Shown piece after piece: positions 39,801-45,541 of a stretch of 59,889 bases of DNA. The notes below the pieces were generated by a model. That model ran no database searches and was not told the origin of the DNA. It saw only the letters and a list, made by a program, of their open reading frames with translations. Each line of letters opens with the position of its first letter. The first letter of the stretch is position 1. This DNA is from Acanthaster planci. Taxonomy: Eukaryota; Echinodermata; Asteroidea; Valvatida; Acanthasteridae. Made by a program: the position numbers and the translations under genes. The DNA lies in NCBI RefSeq assembly GCF_001949145.1, contig NW_019091491.1:1123862-1183750 (forward strand), given 5' to 3'.

Positions 39801-42800
39801 CACGTACTCTTGGAGAAAGTTCATGAACATATTGAACCACTGCAGGACAACTGAAAAACTTTCATGATCAGCAGACGAACATTTATTGAAGTCCGTGAGA
39901 TCGTGATCCCTTCACTTCTCCTGCAGCAAGCGGCATACATATACATACATGTAGATGTATCCCATTACGGTAATTTTTATCTTGTTAAACGTTTTATGAG
40001 GACACGCGGTATATACATGTATGTCTCATGCACGCAACTTCTCTTAACAAGCAATGTGCCACTGCACTTAGGGTTTATAGATCTGGTTGCTGATCCGGTT
40101 ACTGGTCGATGTGTAAGTGTACATGTTAAGTGCATGTAAAGTACATGTACATGTATGTCGCAGTCTTACGAGATGGAAGATGTTGAGATAACTCACCTTA
40201 CCGGTACTCCGTCAATATACAGTTTCCCTTAACACTATCTCTAATTAAGATGTTCATTGCTGTACATGTTTAAGATAACATTTCTGATAAATTTCCTTGA
40301 ATTTCTTAATCTTTCTGAACATTACCGGTGAGCAAAAACTGTAAATAACATGCACACTGTACATGTACATGTACACCGAATTCTACTAAAGATAAGTTAC
40401 TACCAGTTACATTATTGTACACATGTTGCACGTTATGTTCGGGTGCAGTCAGACACTTAAGGAATAAAAGAGACACAGTTGGGAACAGTGCACATCCCGC
40501 CGTGGGATGGGCCCGATATAGTAAATGCAATCACCAATTAGCATTTCAAAGATGCGGTCTTTCTTTCTTCTCTCTTTCTCTGTTTTTAAAGTCACTACCT
40601 CAAGAGCTAGTGAGGCACTCTGGCGCAAGGACACACAGCCGCGGCCTTTGAGAGTGTTTACATGCATAATGCCGACCGAACAGTGGCAGGCTGTAATTGT
40701 CTCGACAAATACCACCTCCCCCAAGAAATCTGATTACGTGGCCGTCCGACTGGCCCTGCAAAATTAACACGGAAAAGATCTCGGGCAAATAAAGTGGCAG
40801 CCCCCGCGCATTCATTGTTTAATCAAGTTTTGGGTATTTGGTGGGAAACCTGATCTACCGGTTCATTGGTATGAGTACCGTTTTTCAAAATCATTAATAT
40901 TTTTTTGAGGGGGTGTAATTTTTTATGAGGCTTTGACAATGATTGATTTCAAAGTGGACTGATTTTTGCCGGAGGAGAAGCCGAAGCAAAACTGAGCGAG
41001 GGCGTTGCAACTGCGGTTATTGTTAACGAAAGGAACTGTTGAGTTTATTAAACAAACGCAGGCAAAGAACTTGAAAGGCTACATGCATATGTACTCATTC
41101 ATTCAAGGCACGAAGTGCAGTCTACTCTGTTAATATGTAAAATATGGACAGAAAAAGCCACTGTCTGAACTGAAATTTTATTTTTAATCAAATTGAAGCT
41201 TTGCATTGAAGTCTGAAAGTATTTAGATATGTGTCGAAAACAAGATTCGAAATGGCTATCCATTTAGAGAGAAAGGTAGAAATGACAGGGTAAACTGGAA
41301 GTCGAACAAAATGAAGACTTGTGGGAAAGGACTACAGGGGCACAGACTGAACAGGTCTCAGCAGAACATTGGATAACAAACTTATGCTTCCATACATGTA
41401 CATGTACTTAATCCGACATGTACATGTACAGTGGTCCCTTAAGGATGAACTGTGGACACACTACATGTGGTTAAAGTTGACCAAAAAAACGTTTGCCCAC
41501 TCATACAAAGTACATACATGTACATGAACATGTACAAGTACACATGTACTGGGGGTATGTACAAATATATTTAAAAATCAGTTTCTTTCACAAACTTCTG
41601 ATTTTTAAAATCATCCTCTTTAACCAGACCAATGAAAATCGCTGTCTTCTTAATGAAAGTCAATAGAAGATGTACACATACATACATGTACATGTTCAGT
41701 GTACAATGTACTGTACATGTACAACTAAAGTGCCTTCCTTGAAACCAAGGGAAACATTTCTGGTTTTTTCCCTTTCATTTTGGCTGACAGCATGTCACCT
41801 TTTGTGTGTCTACATAAAGACCACTGACACTAGACCTGTGGAATATTCACTCTGAAGTGGTTAGTTATTAATGACACGCTTCCAATTACAGTGCCTGTCT
41901 CCTTTTCATTAATGGCTGACCGTCGCCCTTGCCTAGCAGGTTTCTGGGGCCATCTTTAACGGTCATTATTCACTTGACCTGCCTACACGCCAGGCCACAG
42001 GAATTATAAGTAAGAAAAAATAAAAGAGAACTGATTTCATTGCCTCACCAACGCTGCATACAGGTACTTTTGCACGAGGCTTTTTTTCTTTTGAGCATAC
42101 ATGTATACCAGCGAAATACATGTACCAGTACATAAGAGTATATAGGCCCCCTTCAACAAAGTTTATATTTTTCTTTATAGTTTATTTCCCCATAATTTTC
42201 ATTTTCCTGTTTTGTCAGAGACAACGCCCTGTACATTTATTTTAAAAATGTTTTCCTCATTTTTTTTTTCTGACAACCTAAGGTGTCTCCCAAACCAATT
42301 TTAGGAGTGCTCAAAGTTTGTAAACTTTCCTTTTTCCCAGCAATATACGTGGTTTTAGGGATACATGTACCACTGTTTTCTCCTTTTTGCTGACAACTCA
42401 TGACATCTCCCAAATTTGCCATGAGGGGCGCTCATGACAATTTCTTTTAATTAAATTCAACTGCATCAAGAAAAACACTATAAACTAACCACATGTCTGT
42501 AAGACCAAAGATTGCTGAGGAATGCATACAATGTCAAGATTAAATTCTTTTCACTCCCTCCCCCCAAAAAAGAAATTAAGAAAAAAAAAAGACATGACCC
42601 AGGGCAGAAATGAAAGTCTTCTGTAAAAGTCCCACTCCACTTATCAATGCTGTCTCCGTCTGCTCATGGGTCTGACGCACATCCAAGAGGACGTCATCCC
42701 ATTCGGACCGGACCAGCTTGGTCTTTATTACAGACTCATCAGTGAAAATTTATTCTGTGCAATGCACGGTGCCGAACCGATGCATGCGCAACTTTGCCTT

Positions 42801-45541
42801 GGTGTACACTTCGTACTTGCCAGAGTCTAACCCACCATGATTATGCACAGAGACGAGCCCAAGGCAGACAAAATTCAAAGCAAAGGGGAGGATTTTAAAG
42901 ATGTTAATCATAAATTTTACCTGTAAATTGATTTCAACAACTCTGAGAGTGACTATTCAATTACTACATGGAGTATTTTTCGGAGATCAGCATAAAAACT
43001 TTCCAACTAAAAGGTTAATGCTACATATTATGTAGGATGCTATAAAAATAGGAGAGAAGCTCCTTTCTGGAAATGCATCCTGTCACCTGGAACATTCCAA
43101 GGGGCAAATGGGCCCATCGCCTGCCCCAAGGGTAATCCATGGACAATTTAATAATTAGTCACCACGGCAACCTGAGCCCAGCAACCACAAATTTCAGAGG
43201 GAGTCTCAGTAATGGGAATGGACAAGCACACATCTTTCTACAAGGTTTTTTTTCCCCTTTCTTTTTCGTAATTAGTCCGTGGGTTCTGGGCGGGATTTGC
43301 AGGGCAGATATTCTACGAATTCCGACACAGCCATGCTGAATCAGCCTCCCACTGACCGTGGGTGGCTGGTGATAATCTTGAGTGTTGAACGTCACTGGCC
43401 CTACATGTACCAGGGAGCAAATGTGTGCTCAGTGCAGGCAGGCCAGCCTATTTTTTTACTGCCTAGTTAAATTTGAAATGCTACTCCATGGGGTTTAAAT
43501 GTATATGGCAATTCATTAAGGTGTGCCTAGCCAAATGTGATGTGCCACATATTTCAAACATTACATGTAAAGAAAGCAGGGTGCACTGTCACACACAATA
43601 CGCATTTCTGTGTAAATAAATACACATTTCATAAAGTACAAGTGTACTGTACATGTCACTGGCATGAACATGTGTATGTGCATGAATAAACATGTACATG
43701 TATATGTACCGGTATTTGAAAATCCTGCAAGGAATGGATGTGAAAGTTGTATGCAAACTGGACACATGCTGTACATTGTACATATACATGTACATAGTCA
43801 CAGTACTCTGCACATACATGTACATGTATTGTACATGTACATACCGGTAATTATGCATATACTGTATGCAGCCTTAGTAATCACCTAGGGCATGTACAGT
43901 ACTGTACTAGTACATGTATGTCCATGGAAGGCACACACATGAACATGTACATCAGTTTTGTGCAGGCACATGATGACCGTGGACATCATTTGAATGCTCT
44001 TGAGTGGATACTGTGTTCCATGTGCAATGGTACTGGTTGATGAACAAAGGTTTTAAATTTCAAGATTTTGTGCTGATACGGTACATGTGCGGTGAAATCT
44101 CGTTGACTCGAACCTCATGGGGAACACTTGATCAAAAATTTGAGTTATCCAGATTTTGATAACAAAACATCCAGGGTCTTGCCCACACATACATAAATAC
44201 ACTCACAGTGCGCAAGCAATCTTACTTACCCCCATGGTGGGTATTGAAGACATTACAGTAATTACATGTACCACTATGTCCTTATATCCCAAGAACATAA
44301 GAACAGATTTATTCTAAAAATCATCAATTTGATGAGATTTCATGTTTTTCTTGGTTAAAATTTTCTATTCTACTATGCACAAGTCACCAAAACTGTGCGT
44401 CTTTTTGTGACAATTCTTTCATGCTGTTTCGTTTTACGCACAGCGTGACTCACGAAGCCTACATATTAAGCCCTTGCTCTCTCGCTTGGCCAGGACCTGG
44501 GTTTTCTTGTTTGGTCACTGACACATGTAGTTTCCTTTTTAATTGCTTAAGGGGGCACCATTTTCAATTTCATAACATTCGAGTGTAACAAATAGTTTTT
44601 CTAACATGTTTTTTGTCTGTCTCAGTTCCTTTGCATTTCCTTTTTCACCTCTTTTTTAAAGATTCGAGTGAGATTTGGCTATGCATAAAATGAATTTCCC
44701 GCACTGAGACGACGCCACAACTCACATGGTGGCAATCTGCATGTGAGCAGCACACGAGTGCTGCAGTCAGGCAGGCGGCGGCCACGCTTTAGCTGTGGCA
44801 CACTCAACGATCTTCATGGCCACCACAATGAATTAGCGATTGGACTGCATGCAGGACATATTTCAGCCACGATAGCAATTACCATGCACATGCAGGCTTG
44901 CTTGAAAGCTAGGATTTGTTTAGGCTTTGGCCGGTGGTACACGGTCGCGACTCGTTGATTACAATAGCAGCAAGCACGCACGTGTCCTCACGTAAAAGAC
45001 AATGTGCACCTTGGGCTAGCAGAAATTATAATTGACGTCTGGCATTCCTTTTTCAACTAATTGTCAGTGATTTGGTGGCGGTCTTTTTGGATCGGCCCAT
45101 CAATAACTTTCAGTTAAGCTGATGTACATGAAATCAGGTAGTGGTGTTAGCATTTAGAGTTACGGAGGTATTTTTGTACATAAAAGCCTATTCTTCTGAA
45201 GAATGTCTTCGAAATAAACAGAGTTTCGAGTCAACCGAATTTGAGTTTATCAAGTGGTTACTGTTCATAGGAAATCTTGGAAACGCGTACAATGTACATG
45301 TACACTAGGGGCAAGTTACAACAGTACCCGTACATGTCACTCATCGGGAAGAAATCCCGAGTGGGTGATAATTTCCTGTGTGGGTGTTGGTGGTCTGCAC
45401 TTTTCTTCATTACCTTATGTATGGGCATTTCCCTCATGCCTAATGCTTATTAGCTACTTACTGTTGTGTGTGACCAATAGGAATGGTCAAAGGTGAAGCT
45501 CTTTGGTTGTTCCTTGTTCTGTGCTTTGGGATTTGAGATAG
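780..45541 (-). CDS. KIF1 (unc-104): Kinesin-3 motor, KIF1A/KIF1B/unc-104 family (21 exons, both ends outside the window)
   Basis: KIF1/UNC-104 proteins are plus-end-directed microtubule motors that carry synaptic-vesicle precursors and other membrane cargo. Exons (high to low coordinate): 45541-45462, 32212-32133, 30597-30498, 26807-26563, 25731-25542, 24058-23993, 22327-22307, 20862-20705, 19693-19465, 18837-18758, 18211-18056, 16856-16681, 15960-15768, 15553-15481, 14915-14804, 5745-5663, 4680-4612, 3971-3793, 3392-3246, 1698-1488, 870-780. All introns are GT-AG and all phases join. Visible hallmarks: P-loop GQTGSGKS, switch I NETSSRSH, switch II DLAGSE, lysine K-loop, FHA core (VGRSD...HIQEEHCLF), KIF1B domain ([11 protein letters not shown]) and the stalk motif [14 protein letters not shown]. 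The first motor exon and the C-terminal PH region are not in the window. KIF1A and KIF1B are vertebrate duplicates, so a single-copy invertebrate orthologue is likely. Assignment to the family is very secure; the exact paralogue is not. Confidence 0.97.
1488..1698 (-). CDS. KIF1 (unc-104): KIF1 exon: stalk region ([20 protein letters not shown])
   Basis: Encodes [60 protein letters not shown] and [11 protein letters not shown]. It is very close to KIF1A/B over its whole length. Acceptor ctgttgacag, donor GTGAGT, leaving in phase 0. Confidence 0.97.
1699..3245. other. KIF1 intron
   Basis: Contains the MITE-like element at 2,758-2,941 and GCGCCCTC motifs at 2,208 and 3,126. Nothing else recognised. 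The shorter introns at 871-1487, 3393-3792 and 3972-4611 hold no clear features except TGGTCA repeats near 1,375-1,420. Confidence 0.6.
2758..2941 (-). mobile_element. MITE-like element with AACCCCTT ends, copy 1
   Basis: Begins AACCCCTTCA and ends GAAGGGGTT, so it has short inverted ends. Its reverse complement matches the copy at 17,546-17,712 along most of its length, including the shared core GTGCATACCACACATACAGT. No coding capacity. Confidence 0.7.
3246..3392 (-). CDS. KIF1 (unc-104): KIF1 exon: stalk region ([14 protein letters not shown])
   Basis: Encodes [20 protein letters not shown], a variable linker, and [15 protein letters not shown]. The [17 protein letters not shown] block, completed by the next exon, is a KIF1/KIF13-type signature. 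Acceptor cttcatcag, donor GTGAGA, leaving in phase 2. Confidence 0.97.
3793..3971 (-). CDS. KIF1 (unc-104): KIF1 exon: stalk region ([16 protein letters not shown])
   Basis: Encodes [40 protein letters not shown] and [20 protein letters not shown]. It corresponds to the conserved region after the KIF1B domain (human [15 protein letters not shown]...). Acceptor gttccccag, donor GTTTGT, leaving in phase 2. Confidence 0.97.
4612..4680 (-). CDS. KIF1 (unc-104): KIF1 exon: KIF1B domain, second half
   Basis: Encodes [20 protein letters not shown] and KKK, one of the most conserved blocks of KIF1 proteins. 69 nt, phase 0 on both ends (acceptor tgtattcag, donor GTATGT). Confidence 0.97.
4833..5570. 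mobile_element. Element with repeated GGTTCAATAGTCCAAAGG motifs and inverted ends
   Basis: Left end AGGTTCAATAGTCAAGC, right end GCTTTGGACTATTGAACCT as its inverted form. The same motif recurs inside in several degenerate forms (near 4,864, 5,210, 5,300 and 5,340), as in DNA transposons with subterminal repeats. It contains a second element at 4,915-5,160. No transposase frame was seen. Confidence 0.6.
4915..5160 (+). mobile_element. Foldback MITE, copy 1 (nested)
   Basis: Begins GGTAAGTCCAGAATTTAGGG and ends with the inverse (CTGGAATTAACC). The inverted arms extend about 60 bp and include GTTACATCTGACC against GTCAGATGTAAC. Same length (246 bp) and layout as the copy at 28,699-28,944. Confidence 0.75.
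5663..5745 (-). CDS. KIF1 (unc-104): KIF1 exon: KIF1B domain, first half
   Basis: With one base from the previous exon it reads [20 protein letters not shown] then YYRFTSIR, matching the KIF1 signature W-T-REYELA-WA-RKW-Y-FTSLR. Other frames here are open but unrelated. Acceptor tttgaccag, donor GTAGGT, leaving in phase 0. It is less conserved than its neighbours (Ser-Trp-Val-Val where relatives have Leu-Trp-Ala-Phe). Confidence 0.93.
6324..6337. promoter_or_regulatory. RFX X-box-like site (imperfect)
   Basis: GTTACCATGGAAAC fits the RFX consensus GTNRCCNNRGYAAC except for one position (A in place of the pyrimidine). Confidence 0.3.
10546..11073. mobile_element. Possible inverted-repeat element
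   Basis: CCACTTGCTGCCGGG at 10,546-10,560 and CCCGGCAGCAAGAGG at 11,059-11,073 are inverted copies (14 of 15 match). The interior is more CpG-rich than the flanks. No transposase frame seen. Confidence 0.4.
14022..14240. repeat. Minisatellite, about 43-bp unit, five degenerate copies
   Basis: Units start at about 14,024, 14,066, 14,112, 14,154 and 14,197. Each contains a GATATCCTGGG-like start, a (G)TCTGAAG-like middle and a GTGTGTAA-like end. It lies 440 bp past the stop of the hydrophobic KIF1 extension, in the same intron. Confidence 0.7.
14679..14803 (-). CDS. KIF1 (unc-104): Hydrophobic read-through tail of the CC2 exon (candidate alternative terminus)
   Basis: If the 14,803 donor is not used, translation continues for 41 more codons to TGA at 14,681-14,679. 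After Ser-Lys there are 36 residues without a charge, starting [19 protein letters not shown] and ending CYFVAVV, then ELR and stop. That is long enough for one long or two closely spaced membrane helices. By my reading 34 of the 39 codons from the first Phe to the last Arg end in G or C, unlike the AT-rich introns and like the exon itself, which argues for selection as coding sequence. An AG|GTGA donor-like site overlaps the stop; used as a donor it would leave in phase 2. No AATAAA or ATTAAA was seen in the next ~340 nt. Isoform inferred, not shown. Confidence 0.6.
14804..14915 (-). CDS. KIF1 (unc-104): KIF1 exon: CC2 end, with an internal donor
   Basis: Encodes [20 protein letters not shown], then [17 protein letters not shown] and the first base of a Ser codon. 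The donor GTAAGT at 14,803 matches consensus. It leaves in phase 1, which fits the next conserved exon about 9 kb away (5,745). The frame does not close at this donor: it continues into a hydrophobic extension described separately. Confidence 0.95.
14916..15480. other. KIF1 intron
   Basis: Nothing beyond splice signals recognised. The same holds for 15,554-15,767, 15,961-16,680, 18,212-18,757, 18,838-19,464 and 19,694-20,704. The intron 16,857-18,055 holds the MITE at 17,546. Confidence 0.5.
15481..15553 (-). CDS. KIF1 (unc-104): KIF1 exon: second coiled coil (CC2)
   Basis: Encodes [20 protein letters not shown] and QQRL, a charged coiled-coil helix. Junctions are phase compatible with both neighbours (acceptor tgtctcag, donor GTAAGA, leaving in phase 0). 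Confidence 0.95.
15768..15960 (-). CDS. KIF1 (unc-104): KIF1 exon: FHA end and start of CC2
   Basis: Encodes [40 protein letters not shown] and [28 protein letters not shown] closes the FHA domain. The DWAFAQ-ELL-KQGID block is strongly conserved in KIF1 and precedes the second coiled coil. Acceptor attgctgtag, donor GTACGC. Confidence 0.97.
16681..16856 (-). CDS. KIF1 (unc-104): KIF1 exon: FHA domain core
   Basis: Encodes [40 protein letters not shown] and a segment with [18 protein letters not shown]. The VGR, H-I-Q-EEHC and YVNGKKV elements are FHA hallmarks. Acceptor ttttaacag, donor GTAGGA, leaving in phase 1. Confidence 0.97.
17546..17712 (+). mobile_element. MITE-like element with AACCCCTT ends, copy 2
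   Basis: Starts AACCCCTTGG and ends TGAAGGGGTT, in the opposite orientation to the copy at 2,758. The 5' side is preceded by TTT. An open frame across it is a by-product of the repeat. Confidence 0.7.
18056..18211 (-). CDS. KIF1 (unc-104): KIF1 exon: CC1 to FHA junction
   Basis: Encodes [40 protein letters not shown] and [12 protein letters not shown]. The segment [10 protein letters not shown] opens the FHA domain, the phosphothreonine-recognition fold present in kinesin-3 proteins. Acceptor aaataatag, donor GTAAGG. Confidence 0.97.
18758..18837 (-). CDS. KIF1 (unc-104): KIF1 exon: first coiled coil (CC1)
   Basis: Encodes [20 protein letters not shown] and EAIRLQR, a charged amphipathic helix matching KIF1 CC1 ([20 protein letters not shown] in human). 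CC1 takes part in autoinhibition and dimerisation in this family. Acceptor tgttgtctag, donor GTAAGA, leaving in phase 2. Confidence 0.96.
19465..19693 (-). CDS. KIF1 (unc-104): KIF1 exon: neck linker and neck region
   Basis: Encodes [20 protein letters not shown], then [20 protein letters not shown] and a linker ending [10 protein letters not shown]. The neck-coil helix is well conserved. The following linker is shorter than in human KIF1A and its sequence ([17 protein letters not shown]) differs. The inferred donor GTCCGA is weak at +3/+4, but it is the only choice that keeps frame and homology with the next exon (ESEKLIAEL). Confidence 0.95.
20705..20862 (-). CDS. KIF1 (unc-104): KIF1 exon: K-loop and end of the motor core
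   Basis: Starts with [20 protein letters not shown] and continues with [20 protein letters not shown] and [13 protein letters not shown]. The run of five lysines is the K-loop characteristic of kinesin-3, which binds the acidic tubulin C-terminal tail and raises microtubule affinity. Acceptor acccctccag, donor GTATGG, leaving in phase 2. Confidence 0.97.
20863..22306. other. KIF1 intron after the microexon
   Basis: Holds a dense TACATGTA/GCATGTAC cluster at about 21,595-21,930 and a short TTAACCCC element at 22,193-22,250 close to the microexon. No exon recognised. Confidence 0.6.
22193..22250 (+). repeat. Short dispersed repeat (AACAGTCCCAAATC family), copy A
   Basis: Starts TTAACCCCAACAGTCCCAAA and ends GGGGTTAGGGTTAA, so its ends are roughly inverted. 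Related copies lie at 48,839-48,893 and, inverted, at 34,469-34,535. Very small, possibly a MITE remnant. Confidence 0.6.
22307..22327 (-). CDS. KIF1 (unc-104): KIF1 candidate 21-nt microexon in loop 12
   Basis: Exactly 21 nt, flanked by a pyrimidine-rich acceptor ending actctcacag and a donor CAG|GTGAGA. In the frame of its neighbours it reads SQMQASQ, phase 0 on both sides. It falls between ALAEV and [10 protein letters not shown]. Vertebrate KIF1A and KIF1B carry short optional insertions at this same place. Predicted from splice signals, phase and position only; transcript evidence is needed. Confidence 0.75.
22328..23992. other. KIF1 intron before the microexon
   Basis: Unique-looking AT-rich sequence with short homopolymer runs. 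No repeat family or exon recognised. Confidence 0.5.
23993..24058 (-). CDS. KIF1 (unc-104): KIF1 exon: helix alpha-4, microtubule-binding
   Basis: This 66-nt exon encodes [20 protein letters not shown] followed by EV, the relay helix of the motor. It ends exactly where loop 12 begins. It is phase 0 at both ends (acceptor cacctccag, donor GTAAGA), so the adjacent 21-nt microexon can be included or skipped without disturbing the frame. Confidence 0.97.
24180..24540 (+). mobile_element. 5'-truncated LINE (non-LTR) 3' end
   Basis: The plus strand reads [13 protein letters not shown] near 24,198-24,236, resembling the end of reverse-transcriptase ORFs of CR1/L2-like elements. It is followed by the 3' tail GCGCTATATAAATGCAGTTT and TTATTATTATTAG, typical of such elements. 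Only the last ~350 bp remain. Confidence 0.55.
24604..24617. promoter_or_regulatory. Perfect palindromic X-box (RFX site)
   Basis: GTAACCATGGTAAC matches GTNRCCNNRGYAAC at every position and is a perfect palindrome. RFX factors regulate ciliary and neuronal genes in animals. It lies in the intron between the switch II and alpha-4 exons. Function inferred. Confidence 0.45.
25268..25422. mobile_element. Foldback element with CCAAT-containing arms
   Basis: The left arm (25,268-25,315, starting TTCACAATAGTGCGCCTCCA) and right arm (25,375-25,422, ending GTGTACTATTGTGAA) are inverted repeats of ~48 bp around a ~60-bp loop. The shared core is CGCATTGGCCAATCACA. It begins about 120 nt inside the intron after the switch I/II exon. 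Confidence 0.7.
25542..25731 (-). CDS. KIF1 (unc-104): KIF1 exon: switch I and switch II
   Basis: Encodes [20 protein letters not shown], then [20 protein letters not shown] and AKGVRLK. Switch I (NETSSRSH) and switch II (DLAGSE), which sense the nucleotide state, are both intact. Acceptor gttgatag, donor GTCAGT. It leaves in phase 0, directly before the microtubule-binding helix encoded by the next exon. Confidence 0.97.
26563..26807 (-). CDS. KIF1 (unc-104): KIF1 exon: motor core ([19 protein letters not shown])
   Basis: At 245 nt this is the longest exon in the window. It encodes [20 protein letters not shown], then [39 protein letters not shown] and a C-terminal GNKAR. These are the central motor strands and the loop leading to switch I, nearly identical to animal KIF1. 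Acceptor gaatttcag, donor GTGAGT, leaving in phase 2 (AG of the Arg codon). Confidence 0.97.
28699..28944 (+). mobile_element. Foldback MITE, copy 2
   Basis: Same family: GGTAATTCCAGAAATAAGGG at the left end and its inverse at the right end, with a matching interior (TTTCAAACTATTACTATTTG). CAT flanks both sides, but a target duplication cannot be claimed from one case. Confidence 0.8.
29075..29345. repeat. Two-copy tandem repeat, about 141-bp unit
   Basis: TGTGATGTCAGGATTTTGAT then GCCAGTTGATGTCC at about 29,084, against GCGATGTCTGATTTTAATGC then CAGTTGATTTCCC at about 29,225. Later parts of each unit also correspond (CTGAGGTCAGTTTAATG against GTGAGGTTAGTTTGATG). Confidence 0.6.
30498..30597 (-). 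CDS. KIF1 (unc-104): KIF1 exon: P-loop (ATP-binding) of the motor
   Basis: Encodes [20 protein letters not shown] and [13 protein letters not shown]. It contains the Walker A motif GQTGSGKS, which binds ATP phosphates; human KIF1A has Ala where this has Ser (GQTGAGKS), and both residues are common in kinesins. Acceptor ttccctgcag, donor GTAAGA, leaving in phase 0. Confidence 0.97.
31732..31834. repeat. 40-bp tandem repeat (CCATGACTTTTCCACGAG)
   Basis: Two nearly identical 40-bp units (31,732-31,771 and 31,772-31,811) plus a partial third. The same CCATGACTTTTCCATGAC core occurs at about 31,608, suggesting the remains of a dispersed element. Confidence 0.7.
32025..32062. repeat. 18-bp tandem duplication
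   Basis: AAATCTAGCTGTGGTTTA occurs twice in a row, about 70-107 nt past the donor of the PDDPNYASQ exon. Confidence 0.8.
32133..32212 (-). CDS. KIF1 (unc-104): KIF1 exon: motor domain
   Basis: Encodes [20 protein letters not shown] and LTHAFEG, the helix leading to the P-loop strand. The acceptor ctctgcag is preceded by a long T tract, and the donor is GTATGC. It enters in phase 0 and leaves in phase 2, so the final glycine codon is split with the next exon. Confidence 0.96.
34092..34180. repeat. Inverted repeat (CTCGGGGTTGATACAGGGTT)
   Basis: Arms at 34,092-34,114 and 34,158-34,180 are inverted copies (right arm CAACCCTGCATCAACCCCGA). Further CAACCCTG motifs follow to 34,250, suggesting a MITE with repeated termini. 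Confidence 0.6.
34469..34535 (-). repeat. Short dispersed repeat (AACAGTCCCAAATC family), copy C
   Basis: The reverse complement gives CTAACAGTCCAAAATCTTCC, then AATTTCAATATGATTTTGTA and CCCTAGGGGTTAGGGCT, the fullest version of the family. Confidence 0.6.
34658..34802. mobile_element. Foldback MITE, short derivative (copy 3)
   Basis: 145-bp version with the same terminal arms (right end GGACCCCTAATTTCTGGAAT then TACC) and most of the interior missing. The arms are near-perfect inverted repeats, so the single strand would fold into a long hairpin. Confidence 0.75.
35921..36178. mobile_element. MITE with ~50-bp inverted ends, probable TA target
   Basis: Left end TATGTGACCCACTCTGTGAT AATGAGTCTTAAG; right end CTTAAGACTCATTTTCACAG AGTGGGTCACATA. 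The arms match over about 50 bp. If the element is TGTGACCC to GGGTCACA (35,923-36,176), TA flanks both sides, as with Tc1/mariner-type insertions. No transposase. Confidence 0.8.
36480..36740. repeat. Degenerate repeats of TTTCCCACTTGTGTGAAA
   Basis: About six loosely spaced variants of a CCCACTTGTGTGA motif separated by A/T-rich stretches. Irregular period, strongly diverged. Confidence 0.4.
36994..37095. mobile_element. 102-bp MITE with pogo/Tigger-like ends
   Basis: Starts CAGTTGAACCGCGTTAATAA and ends TTATTAACGAGGTTCAGTG, inverted repeats of about 18 bp. The CAGT-GAACC-CGTTAATA end style is that of pogo/Tigger elements. TA precedes it; the right TA is not adjacent. Confidence 0.6.
38653..38664. 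promoter_or_regulatory. NRF1-like site in a CpG-containing patch
   Basis: CGCGCATGCGTG differs at one position from the NRF1 consensus YGCGCAYGCGCR. A TGGCCACCTTG/CAAGGTGGCCA element lies 30 bp away. Could mark an internal promoter; weak evidence. Confidence 0.25.
39023..39036. promoter_or_regulatory. X-box-like site (one mismatch)
   Basis: TTAACCATAGTAAC differs from the RFX consensus only in the first base. Confidence 0.25.
43158..43171. promoter_or_regulatory. X-box (RFX) site beside a homeodomain core
   Basis: GTCACCACGGCAAC fits GTNRCCNNRGYAAC at all defined positions. TAATAATTAG lies immediately 5'. The surrounding 300 bp lack the TACATGTA repeats common nearby, as expected of a constrained segment. 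Confidence 0.4.
45462..45541 (-). CDS. KIF1 (unc-104): KIF1 exon: motor domain, N-terminal part
   Basis: First exon seen in the window. It encodes [20 protein letters not shown] followed by SHTT, matching the KIF1 motor just after the first strand (family pattern NPK..KSFSFDYSYWSHTS). The acceptor is tctctgcag and the donor is GTAAGT. It enters in phase 1, so one base comes from an upstream exon carrying the start codon and the VKVAVRVRPFN-type strand. I could not find that exon between here and the right edge. Confidence 0.95.

Larger units (their letters stand above)
32213..45461. other. 13-kb KIF1 intron
   Basis: Mostly dispersed repeats, including foldback elements at 34,092, 34,658, 35,921 and 36,994. 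TACATGTA-dense zones lie at about 34,535-34,665, 35,500-35,760, 36,810-37,150 and 43,640-43,920. Repeat-poor patches with regulatory-looking motifs lie at about 33,030-33,450, 38,520-38,700, 41,850-42,010, 43,080-43,400 and 44,680-44,960. No exon recognised. Confidence 0.6.

Noticed and set aside
44091-45262. A full-length pogo/mariner element
   Set aside because: Both ends contain GTTGACTCGAA-type words, but their order is not that of a simple terminal inverted repeat and no transposase frame was seen between them.
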